Assembly (NCBI GenBank): GCA_030062745.1
Contig: CP099843.1
Coordinates: 15,541,997-15,605,996 of the forward strand
Length of the DNA stretch: 64,000 bases
Direction: 5' to 3'
Source: Capitulum mitella
Taxonomy: Eukaryota; Arthropoda; Thecostraca; Pollicipedomorpha; Pollicipedidae
Below the pieces are notes generated by a model that saw only the letters and a program-made list of their open reading frames with translations, searched no databases and was not told where the DNA came from. A program made the position numbers and the translations under genes. Position 1 is the stretch's first letter. Each line of letters begins with the position of its first letter. Of the stretch, positions 12,338 through 64,000 are shown piece by piece.

Positions 12338-13290
12338 TGGGCACCCGGCACATACATAGGCGGGAGAATTGGCCAAGTCTATTGCGGCTAAGTTCGGACG
12401 ACAACTTCCTCGCTTCGCGAGCGCCACACACGCCTCAACCTCGTCGCAACAGCAGGCCGACTGCCACGAATCACAGTACGCCTCGCAGAACTCAGGTCAC
12501 AGCAGCGGAACCATTGCCACGAATCGCAGCACGACACGTAATGTCCGGCACCAAACCGCACTGCCACCTACCGACCAACTCTCAAACACCCGTGTTCGAC
12601 CTCCACACAGATGGCAGTGCATCCCCGGCCGCGCGCTGACCCTCAGTCGGGTCAGACGCGCACGCAAAGGTTGTGAAAGCCGCAAACAGGCACACTGAAT
12701 GGTTGCAGCTACTTTTTTCCTTCCTCTGAAGGCGTTATTCCAAATCTGCATAGAACTTCAACCTGAACAGACCTTCATGACGTTTCTCGTTCAAGGGTCT
12801 GCAGGATATTTGAACTGGACAGCCGAAAAACAGAATCCGTCGGCTCGGACTTAAAGCCTGATAACATCTTGTCGTGCTGGATGGATTGGCTTCACAGAAA
12901 GGCTTCTCGCAGCATTTTCTCCAAATTTCGACGTAGCCCTCAAACGGCTAAAAATGAAAGGAACGACTGACGGTCAACATTTTTCGTTTGGGTTAAATCT
13001 TTTGATAACCACATCCTGAACGAGCGTCCATCACGTTACTCCGGAACAAATTTTGGGGGTTTTGGCTCTTAGCTGAGTTTCTATGCACTGGACTTTGACG
13101 TTCCCACTTTATAGCGGCTTTCCTTCCGTGTAGAAACGGGCTCTTGGCGTGCCGAAAAACCTTTATTCAGAAGACCTCACAACCGTGCAGATAAATCACG
13201 CACCTGCCTGCTCGAAACAGCCTCATTCTTTCTGGTCCATCACCCAGAGTGGAACGCAACGTTATTGCTGTAGTACTCAAAAACTGCCTC

Positions 13291-13318
13291 AGGTGTATTT
13301 ATTTATTTATTTATTTAT
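13291..13318. repeat. (TTTA)n microsatellite
   Basis: Six to seven ATTT/TTTA units. Confidence 0.85.
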
Positions 13319-13491
13319 CCACTGCACATCGTAAGGTTCATACGTCTACAAAATGGCTGTTCCAAGCCTCGAGTCAATATGAAGGCAGAAGGTAGAACAC
13401 ACTCTGATGTCCACGCATATAGTCAATCGCATACATTAAACGAAGAAGTCAAATGGCACGTCCAAGTCGGTTATAACGACAACAAAGACAG

Positions 13492-13878
13492 TCAGTTTGG
13501 TGCCCGCTGGCTCAGTAGGAGACGGTTTTTGAAAGCAGGCTTAAAACGCGGCGCGGTAAGGTTTCGCACCTTGGTTGACAACGCGTTGAATGACGACACG
13601 GCTGAATACAAAAACATTCGCCTGCCAGACTCACTGAGGATGGTAAGGGTGCATAAGTCGTGTGCCGTCTTGGTTGTTCGTTGGTGAAAATCGTACCTAG
13701 TCACGAGTCCGGTAGACAAAGTTCCAGGCTGAGAAGCTGCTGAAACCCTTTTCCACAAAGTCAGAGTGTGGTACATATGCATGTTGTCAGCACTTAGCCA
13801 CGCCATCTGGAAGCAATCACAGGAATGTCTCGTCCTGTCTGTCATGTACAGAACGCGACGTTTTTTCTGGTGGCCCAA
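13492..13878 (-). pseudogene. Non-LTR retrotransposon ORF2 tail, remnant
   Basis: The minus-strand frame ends with HDLCTLTILSESGRRMFLYS, SSFNALSTKVRNLTAPRFKP and FKNRLLLS. This is the usual C-terminal tail of LINE reverse-transcriptase proteins (pattern GRRSF.Y.....WN.LP......FK..L). No RT catalytic motif (YADD) was found nearby on the same strand, so only a 5'-truncated tail is left. Clade not assigned. Confidence 0.6.
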
Positions 13879-14994
13879 GTTTAAAGAAGCTCGAAAAATG
13901 TTGCTTTTTGGTTGTATTCTTCTCGGTAAAGTAAGCCGGGTTGTTGAGGCGGAAAGTAATTGAATCAGATTTCAAGCTTCACGAGCTTGTTGCGCAGCCA
14001 TTGGCGCCACTAATTAAGCGTTTCTAAACATGAAACAGTTTTGCTCCAGACACCAAATCTTACGGCTCTGGAAGATCCTTACTGCTGCATGCAGCTCCAC
14101 AGTGCAGCCGCCCTAAGACCGGCGCCCTTTGCCGGTCCTGGCCCGAATGCAAATGCCCGTTGTGGCACCGGAATCTAGTGCTTGCCATGTGCCAGACTTC
14201 GTTGTCCTGGTCTTTCTCGACGGTCCATGGCGGAGACTTTCTGTCTACCTGCCATGTTTCTGAGTTTAGAACGCTACCATTCGTGTGAGACTCGAAACTC
14301 AGTGAACTGGGGTGAAAATGACTTAAAGAAAGAGTGGTTTGTGGCCGAAGGTGTTCACATGGTCAAACGTTAGAAAGCATCGGCATTTGCGAGGCGTTTC
14401 TGTCAACGCAAAACCCAGTTATAACATTGAATTCTGCAGAAACAGGGAGAAACTATCACAATGTGCCTTTTTATGGTTCCTGTGAATGTCACAGCCTTTT
14501 ATTCACGCCTGAAATTGGCATGTATTTTTGATGCGCAGGAAAGCTGGGACATGGAAATTGTTTTCAGATGGGTCGTTAGTTACATCCTGTCTCCGCTTGG
14601 AAACCATAAAACTGAAATCAAACAAGCCCTGTCACCTTTCAGACACACAAAAATCCGGGTCTCTGAACAGTGGCGGTCCCTTCTTAGTTAATTGATCCCT
14701 TTCGATCGTGCGAATACTCACGTACATATTTTCCCTCGCAAGGTCTGCTTTTCGTGCTAATAAAAGCAGAGGATGAGCGTTTTTAATCGGCGAACGGCAT
14801 CCCAACGCGAGGAAATTACAGTATCGACACACGAGAACTCAATCTCGCCTCCGCCGAGCTTTGTCAGTCAATCATTCAGTCAATCATGCATCTCGGAAAC
14901 ACATCCATGATGTGGCTTTCCGGTTTTCTGCGTCAGTAACAATAGAAAAAGCACGACAACGCACGCAGCGAGAACATGCTCATTGACGAACACG
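13879..14994. other. No gene recognised
   Basis: Upstream side of the LINE tail. It may contain more of the same dead element, but no motif is readable. Confidence 0.3.
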
Positions 14995-15177
14995 CTACAG
15001 TTCCCCTCCCAGCCTTCTTTTAAAAACAGCAAAACTGGGCGAGTTTCTGAAGAGCGCTGGACGAGCGTTCCACGCTTGAGTTGCTCGGTTCAATAACCGG
15101 CGGTGATCCAGCTCGGTACGCACGCGCGGAGCCTGCAGCCGGCCGTCACAGGTCACCCTCGTGCTACGGCAGGACAC
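14995..15177 (-). pseudogene. Second non-LTR retrotransposon ORF2 tail, remnant
   Basis: The minus-strand frame contains VRTELDHRRLLNRATQAWNA, RPALFRNSPSFAVFKRRL, again the R.....R....WN.LP...S...FK.RL ending of LINE ORF2. It differs from the remnant at 13492, so it comes from another element. It is only about 60 codons long. Confidence 0.5.
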
Positions 15178-17713
15178 ATCGGAGCGGTGGGCGGCCCGTT
15201 CACGAATCAGCCTCGGCGCATTTCCGGCATATCTGAGTTTTTAGAACATGTACAGGTCCCTGCCGGCTTTTGTATTTCTGCCGCCTGTCACCGCGTTTCT
15301 GGAGCGTGACAGGTAGGTCCTGACGCCCTGAAGAGCCTTCCCCGCGTCCTGCAAAGCCCAAAGCGATCTATTGCGGGGTCGTGAGGTGCCGGCCCATCGT
15401 CGACTATAGAATGAGATAGTTCGGCCTATGGATTTCCTGTTACCGCTTTAATGAGGCGTGTGGAGCAATGCGGCTGGACGAATCAGAACGCTGGTCAGTG
15501 GGTCAGGATGATCAGTGGTGGCTCCATGAATCAGGAGTCAAAGCGCCCACGTCTGTCTTTCGTCAACGATACCAGGAATGCATCCATAACAAAAATCCGC
15601 CGTCCCGCCAATAAACCATGGATTACTTCCTGAGCCAAGGAGGTCATCGCGGAAAGGAAGAAAGCATTTTTGTTTGGTCAGGCAGGCCATTATGGGCGCC
15701 TCCAAAAGTGGTGTTCTCTGGATTGATTGAGCGTGCTCACCGCGCCTTTTACCGATGTCTTACAGGGCCAGAATAGTCCAAAGAAAACATGGCAAAGTGG
15801 TTCCGCCAGGTAAAACAATGTGTGGGATCTGCCACGGCTCAGCTATCGATCTCACCAATCTGAGGAAGTCACACAGTCCTGACTGCGCTAAAGACTACTG
15901 TTCCGGCGTGTGTGCCAGTGGCCCTCTCTATCTTGATGTGCATGTTTTGTCTCCATGGTAAAGTCAGGCATCTTCGCAGTGAACGATTAGTCGAGACTTG
16001 AAGCACTCGAACTGTTTCTAACATGTACGAGGCGTTCTCAGCACCGCCAACGGCTGGAAAGCCCCGGACGTTTAAGGACGAAAAACGGCGATGTTTCGCT
16101 ATCCTCAGCGATTAAACACTGACCTGGTAATGCATGACGGTCCGGTCACCACCTGACACAACGTCTGCAAGCCGCGGGCTCGTCAGCGAATGCAGTAAGA
16201 CTGCTCTCCGCCGCGGCGAACGGTGGCTCATCCGCACGCCGAACGCCGCGCCGGTTTTTACGAAGCCTCGGCCCACGGTGGGCTGCCATCGATTCATGAC
16301 TGACTGTCTAAGTGGTGCGGATCAAGTGGCAGCGGCCAGGAGCGACAGCACGGCAACACCGGAGACACGCCGTCTCGCTTTGCCGGCAGCAACCGTGCTC
16401 TACGACCCCCCCCGTCGTCTTCCCTGTCAAAGTTCCGCTGCGCCCGCACGGTCAGCGGAAGTACGGCACTTCCGAGGGTGCCCACCGCAGGCGTCCGGGT
16501 GACGCGCTCTCGACTGGCGACGCCGCCTCGGCCATCCAGCCCTTTCTAAGGGGCGTAAGGCTGCGTGTGATGCTGGGCGAGCCTGGGAAACACAAGCAGC
16601 AGAGGAGTGGAGCAGGGCGAGATTAGACAAAATTTTCGTTGCCGAGGATGCTACTAGTACCGTACCGCTACCAATAGAGCAGGCACCCAACAGAAGGAAG
16701 TTTAAGAGTCAGCCGGATGTGCGCCGCGCGACACGTCTCGATAGCTGAGACGCCAAGGAGTCACAAATGTCTAGAATGGCTTTATTTTGCCCTTATTGAG
16801 GCACCTTCCGCCCAGGCGCTCTAAGAAGAGATAGATTGCTACATTGTTCTTTCACTGGCTTGCCTCTTGGGGATTCACTGTGCTGCCGGGGCAAAGGTAA
16901 CGCCTTTCTGTCGTAGGGTTCGTAAAGCATGCGCCAGTCCATGCCCACGACAATAGCCGGACGCGTACTTACAAAAGGCATACCAATACGGCACCGCGTC
17001 TATGTGATTGGCTGATTTCGCGTGTCACGTTTCTTAGATGACGTAATACCTGGAAATGCTTCCCGATTGGTGGTTGCCGTCAAGGCCATAGCAGTGTTGC
17101 AGTCAGCCAGGGTGGAAATGGCGCCGCAGGGCCTGCGCAGTGAATGTAATAGAAACTTGGTTGAGACTTATTCTGCCATATTCTTTCCAAATGGAAGAAC
17201 TGGAACGAATCTGGCGTAAGATAAGTAAAGCTGTTTATCGGTTTAGGAAGCCGACTGCAAAGCAGAACGGCAAAAGTCGTCCAGATTGAAGCCTGTAAAA
17301 GGTAAGTCAAGCAGCGCACCGTGATTGTGCATTTTTTTTATTACGGTGCTTGATCTGAACACTTCAGAACTACGTAGAGTGAACTCATATCCTTGGTGCC
17401 GTAGCAGTTCTGTTGTTTTCCTGTGAACGAACAATTATCCCTATCGAGCACTGTACTTTCCAGAGGTATTGGTTTTTATTGTCTGCTGATTTTGTGAAAC
17501 AGAAGATTCTGCCGACAGTGTCTTATATTTACGGTAATTTTGGTCATGATCCCTTGCATGAAATGCATTTAGACGAAGAGAGTTACTTACTTATGTCGTG
17601 AACTATTGAATACATACTCTTTCTTCTATTCGTTTTTAAACAGGGCAAGTTTTTTTACACATCTGGAATATAAAGGAGCAAGTTTTCGTGCGTGGCAAAA
17701 GCAGACGTCAGCG
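15178..17713. other. No gene recognised
   Basis: Moderately GC-rich sequence at 16.1-16.7 kb gives overlapping frames on both strands with no motifs. No repeat found. Confidence 0.4.
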
Positions 17714-17871
17714 TTGCAAGAAACAACAACATTATGCACTGGAGCTCCGGGTCGTGGTACCTACTATTCCTAACCTAACCTAACCTAACCTAGCCTAACC
17801 TAGCCTAACCTAACCTAACCTACTGTGTAAAACTCCTGCATCTCCAGTGAATAATGTTTTGTTTCTTGCAA
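17714..17871. repeat. 30-bp inverted repeats flanking a telomeric tract
   Basis: Left arm 17714-17744 and right arm 17842-17871 are reverse complements over about 30 bases (consensus TTGCAAGAAACAAAACATTA, then T[G/T]CACTGGAG), differing by one indel and one substitution. The (CCTAA)n tract lies between them. This is a 158-bp foldback-like unit. Confidence 0.85.
17769..17823. repeat. Interstitial (CCTAA)n telomeric repeat
   Basis: About eleven units of CCTAA with two CCTAG variants. (TTAGG)n is the ancestral arthropod telomere repeat, which supports the taxonomic call. Confidence 0.92.
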
Positions 17872-18389
17872 AGTATTGCCAGGAAGAGTGTTCCAGTGAA
17901 CACGATTTGAATAGCCTCGCTGGAGATTCCCAGACGTAATCCCGGGGGTGAGGTGACTGGGATTTCAAATGGATTTTTTCCAGTCATTGCCAAAGACCTA
18001 AAACGAAAATCCCCGAAAACTTGTTAGGGGCTTACAACTTCCCGTCCCCTCTCCCTACCCCTGATATCGACCCAAGTGTGCAGGCCTCTCCGGCTGAGTG
18101 CATGTCATGGACAATGGCTGTAGCTGTGGTATTGACAAAATGCTATCCTGAAGACTCATCACGTCCCAAAGTCTTTAGACAAAGAACAAGAATAAATAGT
18201 TCTGGAAAATACACTCGTCGATCGTGATAACTGTTAGATTCACAGAAGAATGGCAGAAAACCTTTCGCGTCATCCCGGACGTGAGCTCCCTCCACCTTGG
18301 TCACAACTGCGCATATTCAGCGCCGCGGCAAGCCGCGCCATCGCGGCACCTACCGATTTACCCAGTCGGCCCGTATGAAGCGTGGAAAT

Positions 18390-18799
18390 CAGGGGCGTCG
18401 ATTTCTGTATATGACTTGGAGGCCGAGCCGAGGGCCCGATAACGTAACTTCCTGCCATATGTTGATTTCTCAACGGATTTAGCACACTATTTTGACCAGC
18501 GGGAATTTGTAAGTCTGCTGTTGCCATTTATAACATGAAAAATTGCATTTGTCCCATGTTCACGGATATATATATATATATACACATAAAGATAGAGAGA
18601 TGGATAGGGACATTGCTTGATCTTTTATTCCTCATTTTCTGTCCATCTCTATCTGTTGTGGCCGCTCTTTTCGTTATTATTACTCATTTCCCCTTAAAAC
18701 GGACAGAAAATGTTGGGGGACCCAAACCAACATTGGGGGGCCCAATTTATCATTGTGTGGGCCAGGGACCTCTCAGAAGCATACAAATTGACAGCTCTG
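18390..18799 (+). mobile_element. hAT-like MITE family B, copy 1 (410 bp)
   Basis: Opens CAGGGGCGTCGATTTCTGTA and ends with a relaxed inverted copy (ATACAAATTGACAGCTCTG). It is alignable along its whole length with the element at 19724 and identical to it in length, including GAGGGCCCGA, TCTCAACGGA, GTTATTATTACTCATTTCCC and the CATTGGG/GGGCCC cluster near the right end. Flanking octamers GTGGAAAT and GTTGAAAC agree at six of eight bases. A (TA)n tract lies at about 18566. Confidence 0.82.
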
Positions 18800-19723
18800 G
18801 TTGAAACCTAGCAGGCTTTTGTGATTCTCCTTTGACGGCTTCCTGACTTTGTGTGTGTGTGTGAGAGCAGTTTTAATACCTAGTCTTACGTCGTATTCGA
18901 AATTCTTCGATCTGAAAGGAATATGATAACGAGAAATCTGTCAATACGTTTTGTTACATTCACCAAATAGAACTCAAGAAACCATTTTCCGGTTGACAGC
19001 AACAACCAGTCGGGAAGCGTTTCCTTGTGTTACGTCACCTAGAAAACGTCACGTACCAAATCAGACAGTCACAGGAAGCTGCTACCGTATTGGTATGCGT
19101 TTCGTAAATATGGTGCCCGGACTGCAGGTTTGTATTGGTTGACAGGCCGCTAACCAGTGACGACATAATTAAATGTGATTACAGGCACTGAGTTTTGGAT
19201 TAACCTTGATTATGAAGCAGAACTGAGGAACAGCGGCACGACCACGGCTTGTCACAGAATGTGATTAGTATAAGATTCATCATCGAAGCAATTACAGAAT
19301 TATCTGAACTGCCGTCATTATGCATCTAATATGGCATGACCAATATCATTCGCGTCCTTATTTGATTGGTTTCGTTCTGTTTTGTTTTGCACCCTGCCGT
19401 GATCTACAGAAAAAGTAATGTTGTGCATCACGTGTCAGGCGTGTCAACTAATACTCATTTGTATCGTGTATTCCGTTGCTCGCAAAACCAAATCAGAAAA
19501 AGATTTGAAGAACTGTCTGTTTTTGTGAAGGTACAGTGAGAAGGTTTTTATCGTTGGTGATGGCTGTTTTAAAATGTTCTGTTATGATTTCGTAGTGGGA
19601 ATCACTTCTCCCATTAGCGGCACTGGATTGTTAATCAGTCCAATAGTACTCCAGCGTACAAAACACAGTCCTCATCTCTGAGGCAAATCAAAGCCAGCTA
19701 TTTTATTCAACCGCTTAACGAAG

Positions 19724-20133
19724 CAGGGATGTCGATTTCTGTAAATAATTGGAGGGTCCGAGCCGAGGGCCCGACAACCTAACCTCCTCACAAATAGGAG
19801 TTTCTCAACGGACTTGCCCACTTTATTTTGGCCAGCGGAAATTTTATAAGCTTTTTGGTTACTATTCATCAAATGAAAAATGGCGCTTATCCCGAGATAT
19901 ACAAGTATCTGTATCGACGGAAGATATAAAGATAGACATACACATCGCTTTGGACTTTATTCTGTATGTTCCACCTATCTCTAATCTGTTGCGGCCTTTC
20001 TTTTCGTTATTATTACTCATTTCCCTTGAAAACTGGCAGAAAATATTGAGGGGGCCCAACCAACATTGGGTGGGCCCAAAGTAACATTGGGTGGGCCAAG
20101 GCCCTCTAAAAAGAATACAAATCGACACCCCTG
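19724..20133 (+). mobile_element. hAT-like MITE family B, copy 2 (410 bp)
   Basis: Opens CAGGGATGTCGATTTCTGTA and closes TACAAATCGACACCCCTG, so the terminal inverted repeat is about CAGGGRTGTCGATTT. The flanks TAACGAAG and AAATGAAG agree at six of eight bases, consistent with an old 8-bp hAT target duplication. The subterminal region has repeated CAACATTGGG(T)GGGCCC units. It ends only 218 bases before the CAPS start exon. Confidence 0.85.
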
Positions 20134-20351
20134 AAATGAAGATTTGGAAAAGTTCAGTGAATGCAACTGTCAGCGGCTGGGACAGACTGCAGTGAAAAAC
20201 GTTGTTGTCTTCAATACTTTACGCGCGGCCTCTTGGGAAAACCGCAGCGTTCTCTACTGCAGCGTTGGCAGATATACCTTGGCAGATCTACTTCGACTTC
20301 GTGACACCATTCATGTCGTCCTGCTCTAACACGAGACCCTGTTCCGCGCAG

Positions 20352-63457
<43,106 letters not shown>

Positions 63458-64000
63458 GTGAGCGCCGGCCGGCGGCGTGGCCGGGGCGGGCGTCAGACCG
63501 GCCGGCCGAACACGCTGGGGCCGCTGGAGGGTGGGGTGCTCCGGGTTCAGACCAGCTCCGGTGATGGGGGCTGGTGGGACTGCACAACGGGAGCCGTAGC
63601 AAATGGGCCTTAGGTTCACTGTACGTTTAAGAAAATGCAGTTCTGAGTCGCTGGCTGACATCGTTAGTCTTTCCTGCAATTGCAACTCCCCAACCTCTGA
63701 CATAGTAGCTGTTTACGAGAAGATACAGGCTTTTGTTACCGAACCTGACGTACGTACTGGCCATCGCTTGTCTGACTTGCTGCATACCGTATGTTTCTGT
63801 GCTAAAAGTTTGATTACTGAGCTCAAAATAGTACCGTATTTCCGCGTTGCCAGCGAGACGCACGATGGTGCGATACGTTTTGCAGTTGCACTTGATATCG
63901 AGTTATGGATCTCTGAGGCGCCGAAACAAAGCACTGCACGCTGTCGGCTGGGCGTCGCCGCGCCACGGCTAAATAATTCAGCGCAGCGAGTGTAGCGGGA
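63458..64000. other. Start of CAPS intron 17 (cut by window edge)
   Basis: No sequence resembling the next CAPS exon (GWFSPGQVF...) was seen before the end of the window. Confidence 0.6.

Overview
This is eukaryotic genomic DNA, almost certainly from an arthropod. It carries a many-exon animal gene with GT-AG introns, an interstitial (CCTAA)n/(TTAGG)n tract (the arthropod telomere unit) and a dense load of decayed DNA transposons. GC-rich, CpG-rich blocks of several hundred bases alternate with AT-rich ones. Exon codons are strongly G/C-ending. A crustacean such as a barnacle fits, but that is a guess; no prokaryotic, organellar or viral genes were seen.

The one host gene I can assemble is the arthropod orthologue of CAPS/CADPS (Drosophila Cadps, C. 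elegans unc-31), the calcium-dependent activator protein for secretion that primes dense-core vesicles. It lies on the + strand from the ATG exon at 20353 and runs off the right edge. Seventeen exons can be placed to the base and every splice phase agrees. They encode the acidic N-terminus, the conserved N-terminal region, the C2 domain, the PH domain and the start of the next region: 727 codons with both frame-neutral small exons, 689 without them. The MUN/Munc13-homology part must lie beyond 64000. The acceptor sits one base before the ATG, so at least one 5' UTR exon lies upstream. A CpG-rich block ending in a good donor near 10.07 kb is a candidate.

Layout: 1-9.3 kb is transposon-rich intergenic DNA: two copies of a TTAA-flanked element, two hAT-like MITEs and a broken Tc1/mariner-type transposase. 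9.3-10.2 kb is a degenerate minisatellite running into a CpG-rich block. 10.2-20.3 kb holds two tail fragments of non-LTR retrotransposon ORFs, a telomeric repeat inside a short inverted repeat, and two 410-bp hAT-like MITEs. 20.35-27.6 kb holds the first three coding exons, the second preceded by a 95-bp minisatellite that copies its 3' splice site. 27.6-46.3 kb is one 18.7-kb intron with a 30-bp minisatellite, a TTAA element rich in AGGTCA words, a pogo-like element containing a nested TTAA element, a 38-bp tandem array, TA tracts and a diverged duplication carrying a hairpin. 46.3-63.5 kb has the remaining fourteen exons, including a 93-bp candidate cassette exon and a 21-bp microexon.

No tRNA, rRNA or CRISPR was recognised. 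The most interesting items are the two frame-neutral CAPS exons, the splice-site minisatellite, the telomeric tract in inverted repeats, the conserved hairpin in a duplicated intron segment and the nested TTAA/pogo elements.
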